This document shows, piece after piece, positions 12,338-22,918 of a stretch of 64,000 nt of DNA. Origin of the DNA: Phoronis australis (lineage: Eukaryota; Phoronida; Phoronidae); contig NMRA01000107.1 of assembly GCA_002633005.1 (NCBI GenBank), forward strand, positions 897,426 to 961,425, given 5' to 3'. Every line of letters begins with the position of its first letter. Positions within the stretch are counted from its first letter, which is position 1. A program made the position numbers and the translations under genes. The notes under the pieces were generated by a model that was given only the letters and a program-made list of their open reading frames with translations, had not been told where the DNA came from and ran no database searches.

Positions 12338-12407
12338 GGACAATCCCGGGGATGAAGCTACGAAAAGTTGAGTAACCGTAAACCAACACGGAGAGTAAGA
12401 ATGAGCC

Positions 12408-13852
12408 TAGGACCAGTACACTGACCTGTAGCGAGGAGGTGCCTAAAGTAGCTATAGCTGAGATATATGTTAGTGTGAAAATACGAAATTCCCGATGAAC
12501 TAAAGCTAGTTGCTGGTCAGCTCAGCTGTGATTCACTTGAGACAGACAGCTCGTACCGGCCGTCTGCGCTCGCTCTAAAGTCATGATTCCTTTTATTGTG
12601 ATCCCGGCAGTTTCGGGAAAACTTTGTTTTATTATGGCCATTCTTTGAAGGAGTTTTCCTGAAAAGTTGAGGTCACGAAGTCCCTGGTATATTGTCTTTA
12701 GGGTTGTTTCAAAATGCCTATTCGAAACACGGCCGGTGGTCCAGTTTCTGGTGGATGGGGAAAAGGATAATGAGTCCCAAAAATGTACACACCTCGTGAA
12801 CGCCTGGAGTTCAGTTTCAGTGGATCACTGAGATTCTGCCCGGTCCTACTGCATAGTTATGGTCTTATTTTTAACGTGGGTACGTCAGTCATGACGTGCA
12901 CGCGAATCAGAACAAGCAATCAATACAGTTTTGAAGAACAAAAATCCAATGCTCAATGCTACTGGAAGTGCAAAGACAACCTTTCCAGGCAATGAGCTTA
13001 TTTTATTTAATTAAGGATTTTTAAAACGTTTTTTCTATATCCACGGTTTGTGAGCCAAATTCCATCAATGTCTTTGAGAGATATTTTAGATATGCAAAAC
13101 TCGTCTATGTGTACTTTACTATTTTGGGATCGGATTATAGAGTTTTTCCAACTTCAGGCTGCAATTAAATTCACTTAAACATCATCAATTCTTCCAAGAA
13201 AATAAAGGGAAAGTTGTCTCCGTTATCCCTTGACAGAGAGGGGCATCTGGAAAAATATAGTTTTCCATTCGCAAACTTGATTTATTGAATTTAAAAATCC
13301 AGTAAACTAGTACGCTCCGCAAAAGCTTCGCTTTACAAATTTTCTCAATATTTCGAAATATTTGTATGATTGATTTCGTGCACGTTTTCAAGTGCGTTTA
13401 GACGACCTGTGCTGCAAAAGCGGAGACCCTTACGACAATGTTCTGGCCAGAGTCCTCAAAAGGTAAACCATGCACTGATGCAGTTGTTAAATATTTTCTT
13501 GGATTTTCTCTCTAATCCGTATTTCGCAGACTTTCTTTTCTCGGTTGTCCCCGGCCCCACGCCTATGTCGGTTGCCACGGTTTGACACAGACGCCTGAAA
13601 AATTTGGGGGGCCCGTGCCCCCCCCCCGGCCCTCCGCTTCCTACGACCCTGCTGACAACGACTAGGGGGCAGCGACATAAGTGAACTAATTGCCTTCGAC
13701 AGAAAAGAACCCAAAAAGCGGATAATTGGAAGAATTACATTAGGTGCGGTAAAGTCGACGAAGTTGAGGGTTAAACAGCAGCTGTATTGGTTCGCGACTG
13801 CTTGTGGCCAATGTTATCAAGGAGAACAAATAGTGAATGCTAAAATAAACGA
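12408..13852. other. Intron sequence, no gene seen
   Basis: Lies in the intron between exons 5 and 6 of the minus-strand gene. It contains short unsupported ORFs and, at about 13,600-13,660, a C-rich run followed by ccgcttcctacgaccctgctg, which looks like one terminus of a small DNA element whose other end I could not place. Confidence 0.4.
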
Positions 13853-14220
13853 TACCGAGGTTTTCCGTAGATAAGCCTACCAGTTGAAAACGCCCATGGG
13901 CGTTTATTTGGTGACAAGTGTCCAGACAGTGGGACATTCATTTGGAAGTGTTCCTCCTAATAGCCTACTCAACGTCAAACTTTTTATCACAAATTCAGTT
14001 TTGTGGAGCATATATCATTTATAAAAACGGACATGGCGTTGGCGAACTATGCATTTATTAACAAAAAAAGTAAAAGGCAGTTTTTAGTAAAATAGTGTCA
14101 AGTCAAGCAAAACTACGGCTTTGCCCTTTCCGAATAAACGCCCAGGCGTTTATTTGGTGTTGCTAAAATTTTCATTTTCAGAATACACGCCCATGAGCTT
14201 ATCTACGGAAATTCCCGGTA
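13853..14220. mobile_element. Foldback element with inverted ends
   Basis: The left end taccgaggttttccgtagat is matched in inverted orientation by atctacggaaattcccggta at the right end. Inside, cgcccatgggcgtttattt and related palindromic pieces recur on both arms. Total about 370 bp and non-coding: a foldback or MITE-type insertion in the intron. No clear target-site duplication seen. Confidence 0.6.
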
Positions 14221-14960
14221 GCACTTCAAAGACAAAGTCAAGTTTCCAGTACACCAAGTTAGTGTCGTGCGATACAATTAAACCAATTCACAGCAGTAAA
14301 TCCTCTTAAATGGTTTTCACGTCACTTTTCATTATTTGTGAGTCCAGTGACCGTAAACATTTAAGGTGGCGCTGATCAGGGGATCTAGCTTGTTAGTAAT
14401 CCATTCATTCAACTGTAGGCATATTGTTGTGGCACCGCTCTGAGTATGAATGGGATTCACCTACCTAAATTGCCGATAATTGAATCATCTGATTGTGCAT
14501 CACAAGACCACGTGAAGGACGAATCAACCAGTATTGGCGAAAACGTTTGGTTCAATATGTGGCGGGGTAAGTGGAAGAAAGAGTTGTGTTTTCGAAAGAT
14601 CTCAACAACAGAGGATAAATGTGTAGAACAAAGACCTGATTGGCGGCATTCAAAGGACGCGACTGCTTCATTGTGGGCTTTTGGGGATAGACTTTTGTTA
14701 AAGATCTCGCAGGTTTTGGGAGTACATTTTGACCAGTATTCCAGTATACAATAATGTACAATATTTTGATATCAAAATGACATCGCTGATAATGTTTTTG
14801 ACTAGTAATGGAATGAACATACATGTATATAGACAGAATATTAACAGTGTTTTATGAAAATAAGTCTTAACTCGATTCTCGTTTTTAGCCAGTTTAACCA
14901 GGCAAAATTCAACTTGAAACGTCAGAGTAGCGACTGCTATTAGGTTAGTTAACTCACTGA
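14221..14960. other. Intron sequence, no supported gene
   Basis: Contains a 102-codon plus-strand ORF (14,446-14,754) with no recognisable domain, no duplicate and no clear splice context. I do not call it a gene. Confidence 0.4.
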
Positions 14961-15200
14961 CTTCTTAAATAACAAGGTCTGTACAGTCGGGAACTTGGCT
15001 GTATTTTCGGTGTGCATGCTGGAAGGTGGAACAAGACTATACTGTAATTGGCCAAATAGTAGCAGTATTGGTCCGAAACACAATTTCTGCCTCTCAACTT
15101 TCAAAAACAACTGTTACACATCACTGACATTTTCTCAGCTTACAACCTTGCAAGCTATTAGGGCGTGACCATGCCCAAAAATTAGCAGTTTCTGGCTCAC

Positions 15201-15349
15201 CTTTAAACTCGCACCACTTGCCAAAGAAGCCAGGGTTGCACTTGCACTCGCATGTTTGGAAGTTGTACGTGCCTCTATCATTGCTGCATTCTACCTCACC
15301 TGGGGTTATGTTGCAACCTGTAAATGAGGACGTATTCCACAATTCAGCT
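15201..15349 (-). CDS. CAP-EGF-ShKT gene, exon 5 copy B: EGF-like domain
   Basis: Minus-strand 149-nt exon, phase 2 in and phase 1 out, with acceptor gactccag and donor GTGAGC. It encodes AELWNTSSFTGCNITPGEVE and then a cysteine-dense end CECKCNPGFFGKWCEFK. Six cysteines with the C-x-C-x2-G-F-x-G-x2-C signature define an EGF-like module. Compared with copy A (16,660-16,808) there are eight base changes, seven of which alter the protein (D/E, T/I, E/V, K/E, V/P), yet all cysteines and glycines of the fold are kept. Confidence 0.85.
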
Positions 15350-16659
15350 CTGGAGTCTGCAAAATCCCGGTAAATATCACTCCTTTCGCTCCGTTATGAG
15401 CCAAACTTATTCACGTGAGATACTTTGTGCCAATCAATATGGTCTTTGTGACACTAAGTCCTAAGAAAGACACGTGGTTGAATTTACTACCGAACTTGAC
15501 AACCTCCAAAGGTGAACAGACCTACATGTATGTGGTGAATATCATTTTCTCGCTGTATTAGACTTTAGCAGGGCATTTTGTTAAGCTTCTTACAACTACC
15601 CCCCTAAAATGTCCTGGCTTATTCACATTGACAATATTGCAAAGAAAACAAGTCCGTTGTTTAACCTCTTGAGGCGGATCCTGAGTTGAAGCTACTTAAA
15701 CTTTAAGGTCTAACCTACAACAATGCTGAGGCCATTGTTGAATTTGTTCCATCCATCTTTGGCCGGGTGTATTCAACAATCCCAATAGGGGCTCAGCCAT
15801 GCATCCTTACACCGATTGGCCTTATGATATTTTATCTTAACTGCCACGCAAAGTTTTAGCTTTGGAAGATGTTGGGTGTAAAATACATGTTGAACTCTTA
15901 AGAGTGAAGTACGGCTCACAGCAGGCAAAAATGCCCAGAGGGGTGATAAACCCAATGTCACCGAATTGAACCATACTATGCATTTTAGTTACCTTTGGGA
16001 TGATAAACAAAACAGTAAAGTCCAATCTCATTTTACCTTGTTTAAGGGGGAGAAATCAGGGAGCCTCTATTTTGGGGGTATGCCATGCAATGAACTCGCC
16101 GAAAATGCCTTATTTGCACTGCACAATAAAAAATATCGGCGCACGAGATCATTATCTGTTTGTAATTTTTAAATAAAGCAAGTCTTTGGCTTTACAAAGA
16201 TGTTAAGCAATACTCATTAACTCTGCCGCTAAGTTAAAAATTTCATGCATAAAGTTTAGAGGGGTCAGAGGTTAACAAGGCATTGCAATTTCGCCACACT
16301 TTGAGCCCGTATATCTCAGCTGGCACAACACTGACCAACACCAGACTTTTACACAAGACGTTTCTATCTTATTGCTGTTGATTAGTACAATAAAATTTTC
16401 TGGCGCTGAACATTTTTNCTTCTTAAATAACAAGGTCTGTACAGTCGGGAACTTGGCTGTATTTTCGGTGTGCATGCTGGAAGGTGGAACAAGACTATAC
16501 TGTAATTGGCCAAATAGTAGCAGTATTGGTCCGAAACACAATTCCTGCCTCTCAACTTTCAAAAGCAACTGTTACACATCACTGACGCTTTCTCAGCTAG
16601 CAACCTTGCAAGCTATTGGGGTGTGACGCATACCCAAAAATTAGCAGTTTCTGACTCAC

Positions 16660-16808
16660 CTTTAAACTCGCACCACTTGCCAAAAAAGCCAACGTTGCAC
16701 TTGCACTCGCATGTTTGGAAGTTGTACGTGCCTCTATCATTGCTGCACTTTTCCTCACCTGGGGTTGTGTTGCAACCTGTAAATGAGGACGTATTCCACA
16801 AGTCAGCT
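16660..16808 (-). CDS. CAP-EGF-ShKT gene, exon 5 copy A: EGF-like domain
   Basis: Minus-strand exon of 149 nt with acceptor gactccag and donor GTGAGT. Entering in phase 2 it completes an arginine codon begun by exon 4, and it leaves in phase 1 to join exon 6 (G plus AG). In the spliced protein it covers residues 212-262, with cysteines at 224, 233, 245, 247, 249 and 258: C-x8-C-x11-C-x-C-x-C-x8-C. The start is WNTSSFTGCNTTPGEEKCS and the end FFGKWCEFK. An upstream AG six bases earlier (ttttgcag) would put the exon out of frame with exon 4, which decided the acceptor. Confidence 0.85.
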
Positions 16809-17358
16809 CTGGAGTCTGCAAAATCCCGGAAAATATCACTCCTTTCGCTCCGTTATGAGTCAAACTGATTCACGTGAGATACTTTGTGCCAATCAATATG
16901 GTCTTTGTGACACTAAGTCCTAAGAAAGACAGGTGGTTGAATTTACTTCCGAACTTGACAACCTCCAAAGGTGAACAGACCTACATGTATGTGGTGAATA
17001 TCATTATCTCGCTGTATTAGACTAGCAGGGCATTTTGTTAAGCTTCTTACAACTACCCCCCCTAAAATGTCCTGGTTTATTCACATTGACAATATTGCAA
17101 AGAAAACAAGTCCGTTTTTTAACCTCTTGAGGCAGATCCTGAGTTGAAGCTACTTAAACTTTAAGGTCTAACCCACAACAATGCTGAGGCCATTGTTGAA
17201 TTTGTTCCATCTATCTTTGGCCGGGTGTATTCAACAATCCCAGTAGGGGCTCAGCCATGCATCCTTACACCGATTGGCCTAATGATATTTTATCTTAACT
17301 GCCACGCAATGTTTTAGCTTTGGAAGATGTTGGGTGTAAAATACATGTTGAACTCTTA

Positions 17359-18229
17359 ATATTATTGAAAATTAATAGGATGGGAACCAATTCATTAGAC
17401 TAATGGCGTTGCATGAAAAAGTCCCTGATTATTTACATTACAATCACTACAGAAGAACGTGCTGGAAAGATCAACATCAGTGAATCAGAATCAACAGAAT
17501 CAACAAATGCACCAGGAATTTAGGAAATATATTTCAATTCATGTTGGAACAGTTTCATGCAATCGGCCACTGGTCTCTGTGCACTTAACATGGCGCATTC
17601 AAGGAGTCACTAGGAAGATTCTTCGGAACTTTCGACTTTTTCCTCCAGCTCGCATTGCTGTGTGGCGACAGTTATACCTTCGTGACTTTCAGGAATATCC
17701 ACATCTTCAAGGTAATTCATATCTTTTTACTACTATGGCACATGCGGTTGCCGGAAAGTGTTAACTTGTGCAAGTGTCATCTACTCTTTAAAATTCATTT
17801 TATTTCAGTTTTGCACAAATACATTATCAACTTCAGTGAACAAGTTTTAGACCAGCTACTCCATTATTACATATAGCTTTTTAAGCAGCAGAGTCGCCTA
17901 ATAAGCGTGAATAGTTCAAAGGTTGCGCGGTGCAAACATAAATTTTGAGCTCTATGCTTGATGTCAACGGTTAGCACACTAAAGCAATGTGCAATTCCAT
18001 ATGGTGGGGTCATTCGGTGTTTATTGGGTCATCAAGTGCAGCTTTCGTAGGAATTTCGACTCTTCTGTGTTGTCAGCTAGACTTCAGTCATTCTGAGCTC
18101 TATGGGAAGCCTTCATGTAAATCACTTCAATCTATGATTTGCAATGTCAAATGGTTCAAGGGTTATTTGGTATTATTTCTCCCACAGGTTTGAACATACA
18201 TTTTCAACTTCTTTGCATTGGCCTCATAC
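17359..18229. other. Intron sequence, no supported gene
   Basis: Holds short plus-strand ORFs (for example 17,459-17,764) that show no recognisable domain and no conservation elsewhere in the window. Confidence 0.4.
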
Positions 18230-18324
18230 ATGTCAGAATCTTAAATGGATGTCACCTAACTACTTAGGTGTACACGTTACTTCTGTCGACACCTTGTGGT
18301 CAAATTGTAAAATTATTCCAAGAA

Positions 18325-18560
18325 ATAGTTGGTGAGTTGGCTGCCCTGGTGGTAAAATACTAAAGCTATCCAAAGGGAGAGTCAGTGATTGTTAATTATT
18401 AAAGCTTTCCAAAGGTACAAATAGCTGGTTAGTTGGTTGCCACCCAACATCCAATAGCTGCCCCACCTGGTGGACAACTATTAATGCTATCCAAAGAGAT
18501 AGATAGCTGGTTAGTTGGTTGACATCCAACATCCAATAGCTGCCCCACCTTGTTGTGAAG
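18325..18560 (-). repeat. Minisatellite in left arm (inverted copy of the right-arm array)
   Basis: Units containing ggttagttggttgacatcca and ccaatagctgccccacct repeat here about three times. They are the reverse complement of the array at 22,365-22,805. Confidence 0.8.
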
Positions 18561-18655
18561 CGGCAAGACGGTGCAATAGGAGACAGCAAATGAGGTGGAG
18601 TTTGGATGATGTCTCGGCCACAACAGGGGGCAATTACAAATAGTCAGTGCAACTG

Positions 18656-19345
18656 AAATTGTCCTAGATTCCAAATCTTCAATTTGGCTATCACCATATT
18701 TGCATTTTAGTGTATACATGTACTTTATGGCTTGAGTGTTAATAAAAACTAACCTTAAACTAATGACACGTGTAGCTTGTTTGCTGTGAAATGCTTATTG
18801 TAGCTGTAATCTGGAAAGTTCGTTGATAATAAACTGAACTAATTAAGTTTCGCTGGCAATCAAACTCTACCACTGTTTTGGTTATTCAAGCTTAAAAATA
18901 AAATAAAATAAAAAGTTATCAACTAAACCGTTCCCGATAAGAAAAAAGGAGACAGGGATATTAAAAATGAAACAACAAAAATTGGTTTGAAACATATTTA
19001 TAACCATCGTTCCTTTGGGAATAGGCCAATTATAAAGTTAAAACAAATTAACGTTAATCGCTTTGTAATATTTAATATAACAAGATAAAACTACTCTCCA
19101 CAGTTGCAATCCTTAAACAGTCTCAGCTGCAACTCCACTATTGCCAGAGGAAACCAACTTGGGTAAAATAACAAGTATCATTGTTGAAACAACAGTGCTA
19201 GATATTATCTTTCTACTTCATTAGCTCAGATCTACATCAATACAAAGAGCGAGCTGAATAGCCATCATCAAATTTGTCCGGGCCGGGGCTTAGGGAATCT
19301 GAAAGGTGACCAGTGTAAGCGAGAAATTCTTCACATGAAGTCATC
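18656..19345. repeat. Dispersed repeat R, copy nested in the left arm
   Basis: Starts attgtcctagattccaaatc and ends near taagcgagaaattcttcac. It aligns with 29,330-29,925 and 42,605-43,215. It has no counterpart in the right arm of the host element, so it inserted after that element formed. Confidence 0.7.
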
Positions 19346-20149
19346 AACTGTAGCAGCCAAGGGCTGCTTTTCACCTTAAAATCATTTGAAAATGGAAATA
19401 GTCAGGTTCATTATGTCCAAATTTTGACATTCGTTGGAATTTTTTTGGGAAAGTGGAAACCATACATTTCCGTAAACCTCATGGAATGACGAATCAGAAA
19501 ATAATTGATTCCATTTTTATCGGTGGTCATCTTGGCGGTCATCTTGGATGGCGCCGGTAAAATGGAATTTGCCCAATATATCCGCACTTGGGTCACTGAG
19601 AATGTTAGTTTTTATGGCTACACCTGCAGCTCTGTAGTCAATGAATTAGAAATTTTAATTTTATTGGTGGCCATCTTAAAAATTCACAAATGGCGCCCGT
19701 AAAATATATGTTGCTCAATATTTCTGCTCTTGGGTCACTTAGAATGTTAGGTTTAATGGCTGCACCCACATTTTGTGGGGTAAGGAATTGAAAAACACTA
19801 TTTCTAAAATAATACATATAATCTAAATGATTTTAATAGCAGATGCGAACCACCAGGATATTTAAAGGAATCACTGAAACGCAGATTAACCTACATGTAT
19901 ATTTGCAGTGTATATCTATATCTTTTTGGAAAGACATTTGAGACATATCTTTTGAATATTTAGTTATTATTTCCACTGCTCACTTTGGAATCCAGTTCTC
20001 CTCTACTCAATGGAAATGGATTTTGCCTTTGACAGTCGGATGGAAGATAAGCTTGGCAGCAAGCAGGCTGAGGATCAATGACGAGAACAACAGGAGTTGT
20101 AGCCTGCTTGGCAAATCTACCAGAAACATGCTATCAGCCACTGTGACTA

Positions 20150-21500
20150 TGAATTCACCCTAATACCAAGAGCAATCTTTGCTGCCAGTGGGGCAATGCT
20201 GTCATGCACAGACAAATCGAATAGAGTCCACCTTCTGCAGAAACTTTCCGAAGCAGGCGTCTTAGAACAGGACAGTCATCAAGCTGCAAGAGATGTTTTA
20301 GTCCCAGAAAACATGTAAACAACATCCAATGAGTGTGTTCACCCAAGCCACAAAACTGCACGTGTGGATAGTATGGAAGTGATTTTCTTAACTAGAGATT
20401 ATGACGATATCATTCTGGTTTTTGACACTCACAACGACAACTCTTTGAAACAAGCCACAAGAGAAAAAAGGAGGCAGAGAAAGGGTCAAGTACAGTCTGT
20501 ACCGGATAAGAGATGAGACATACAAAAAGAACATCCCAATGAGCCGTTTTCTCTCCCATGACCAAAAAAGGCTCAAGTTACTGAATATCTGTCTGCAAAG
20601 ACACTTGAATATAATAAACCTCTGCCAAGATAGCCATTACTTCAGCTTCAGGATGCACAAAGAGCAACCGACGTGATCTACGCTTAGAAGAAAACGATCA
20701 CAAAAAAGCAGATTTATTGCTAATACACTGTACATGCAGTTCTGGCATCACATCAAAAGGTCCCTGGTTCTCAGCTGATGTTTTCTTCTCACCCGACATA
20801 GATTTACTGGAACTCGTCATTGCCTATTATGACAGGCTTCTCAGAAATACTTCAGTCCCCGTGACATATGAGATTGTGGACGAGAATCCAGTATGGACAA
20901 CATTATGTGCTGTACGGGCAAATAGCTCATCCTGCTTTCCATGCTTTTACATGTACAGACAACACTGGTCCATTCTGTAGGTTGAATATATATTTGAAGG
21001 CAAACACCGATGATATCACTGCACAGCAGACTTTTTGTACTGCTTATGAAGTAACAGGTAAACCTCTTCTCACATTAGCCCCTTTTACATGTGCATACTC
21101 ACCACAGGGTATAGACACAAACAGCATCTCAGAGCTGAGATGGTACCTCGTCTGTAAACATATGACTGACAGCGACAAACGTCCACCAACCATTGGTGCT
21201 TTGAAACAGCATGTGATGAGGGTGTTTGTTTAAGCCTCAGTGTGGGGCCAGGCAGCCATTGCTCGACATTAGTTATTTGATCCATTGCAGAATGAAATTA
21301 CAAGGACAAAGATGACCAGCTGAAACACTCACAACTCAGGAGCTTAAGGCGCTAGAGGCTACCATTGAGATGGTTAGATGCCAGTGCAAAAACAATTCCT
21401 CACCCCAAAGATGCTCTTGCCGATCAAAGGACTTATCTTACATAGATCTATGTCAGTAATGTGCAGAATGTCAGAATGGTGATGATGATGTCATTCCTGG
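20150..21500 (+). pseudogene. Decayed gene of an uncharacterised multicopy metazoan family
   Basis: Across the plus-strand frames, interrupted by stops and frameshifts, a consistent series of protein pieces appears: a segment near 20,360-20,680 ending ITSASGCTKSNRRDL then EENDHKKADLLLIH, a block SPDIDLLELVIAYYDRLLRN near 20,780, then HPAFHAFTCTDNTGPFC near 20,930, then SELRWYLVCKHMTDSDKRPP near 21,130, and a cysteine-rich tail CQCKNNSSPQRCSC...C near 21,380-21,470. From memory, this order (D-x-D-x-L-V/L-E core, HAFTG-x-DNTG motif, C-terminal Cys-x-Cys clusters) is that of a repeated, uncharacterised protein in many marine invertebrate genomes. The DxD and HAFTG core suggests a nuclease-like fold, but that is inference. 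The gene is dead here. Confidence 0.6.
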
Positions 21501-22364
21501 TGGCAGTGATGGCTATAGTAATGATCTATAGACTGAATTCAAAGTTTTGAAAGACTATTGACTCTACAAAAAACATACATTCATGTTCTTCAAACGTAAA
21601 TAAGTTGTTTAGGTACTGGTTTAGTTTTAAGTGTCTTGAAGGAAACAAGCTCCGAACAAAATGTACAAGAAAGTAAGATAGTGATCATGTGTCGGATTAC
21701 ATGGAGAATGCATTTAGAAAATGTGGCTGCTAATACATGGGGTTTTGATTATGTTTCTCATTTAATTAGTTGCATTTTCAGATTTCTTGCCCACAAAAAT
21801 TGTGGGTGCAGCCATTAAAACTAACATTCTAAGTGACCCAAGAGTAAAGATACTGAGGAAACTGAATTTTATGGGCGCCATTTCTAAAAATCCAAGATGG
21901 CCGCCAAGATGGCGCCCAAAAATTAACATTTCCAATTCCTTGACCTGAGAAATGCAGATGTAGCCATAAAAACCAACATTCTAAGTGACCCAAAAATGAA
22001 GATATTGGGAAAAGTCCATTTTACCGGCGCCATTTTTGAAAATGCAAGATGGCCGTCAAGATGGCCGCCAAAAATGGAATCAATTATTTTCTGATTTGTC
22101 ATTTCATGAGGTTTCCAAAAATGTATAGTTTTAAAAACATTTTGCATTTGATGGTGATTTTATTTTGGTTTTCGAACTGTTTCACTTTCAAAACTTTTTT
22201 AATTGTTTTGCGAACATGTGTTACTTTCAGAATTTTCCATTTTAAATACAAAATATTTTCCAAATTTTTTTTCTAAGATTTTCTTTTGGAACATGTTTTA
22301 CTTTTCAAATAAATTACTTTTTTTAAATATTTTGTTTTCTCAGCAATTAAATTAAAATTTGCTG

Positions 22365-22805
22365 TTGGATGTTGGATGTTGACCAACTTACCAACTATAT
22401 GTCCCTTTGTATAGCTTCATGACTTGACCACCAGGTAGGGCACCTATTTTGAATGTCAACCAACTAACTACATCTTAGCTGTATCTTCCAGTGATTGTTT
22501 GACCACCAGGTGTAGCAGCTATTGGATGTTGAATCTCAACGAACTAACTACATCTTAGCTGTATCTGCCAGTGATCGTTTGACCACCAGGTGGAGCAGCT
22601 ATTGGATGTTGGATGTCAACCAACTAACCAACTATCTCTATCTGTCCCTTTGTATAGCTTCAAGATTTGACCACCACGTGGGGCAGCTATTGGATGTTGG
22701 ATGTCATCCAACTAACTACATCTTAGCTGTATATGCCAGTGATTGTTTGACCACTACATGGAGCAGGTATTGGATGTTGGATGGTCAACCAACTAACCAA
22801 CTATC
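22365..22805 (+). repeat. Minisatellite in right arm, units about 80-88 bp
   Basis: Five to six units each contain tttgaccaccaggtggagca and ttggatgttggatgtcaacc. Consecutive gaccacca starts lie at 22,501, 22,581, 22,669 and 22,749, giving unit lengths of 80 and 88 bp. Confidence 0.85.
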
Positions 22806-22918
22806 TATCCCTTTATAGCTTTACGAAGCCATGCTGGATGTCCACCTACCACAAGGTGACGTGTGTCCGTTGGTTGTCACGTGACTAGTTGATTGACATC
22901 CATGTAAGATTCTGACAT

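Larger units (their letters stand above)
10981..12407. repeat. Direct duplication carrying ShKT exon 6, joined by one n
   Basis: Positions 10,981-11,682 and 11,684-12,407 are two copies of one segment: each starts cacgggcaaga and ends aagaatgagcc, and the single n at 11,683 sits exactly between them. Each copy contains ShKT exon 6, a G-rich tract and one small inverted-repeat element. By eye the copies differ by roughly 4-5% outside the exon plus small indels. Confidence 0.9.
14961..17358. repeat. Direct duplication carrying EGF exon 5, joined by one n
   Basis: Positions 14,961-15,900 align with 16,419-17,358, both starting cttcttaaataacaaggtct and both losing alignment after tgttgaactctta. 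The second copy begins immediately after the n at 16,418. The 517 bp from 15,901 to 16,417 is present only once. Intronic differences between the copies are a few percent. Confidence 0.9.
18230..22918 (+). mobile_element. 4.7-kb element with long compound inverted termini and a decayed gene
   Basis: The outermost ends match in inverted orientation: atgtcagaatcttaaatgga at 18,230 and tccatgtaagattctgacat ending at 22,918. Moving inward, both arms carry the minisatellite (left in reverse orientation) and then the block with matggcgcc/ccgccatcttgg-type words (left 19,440-19,790, right 21,790-22,150). The interior 19,800-21,780 contains a decayed plus-strand gene. The left arm is longer because another repeat (18,656-19,345) has inserted in it. 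I could not define a target-site duplication. Whether the inner protein moves the element is unknown. Confidence 0.7.

Noticed and set aside
16597-16863. 88-codon minus-strand ORF overlapping the EGF exon in another frame
   Set aside because: It does not preserve the cysteine pattern; the EGF frame does.
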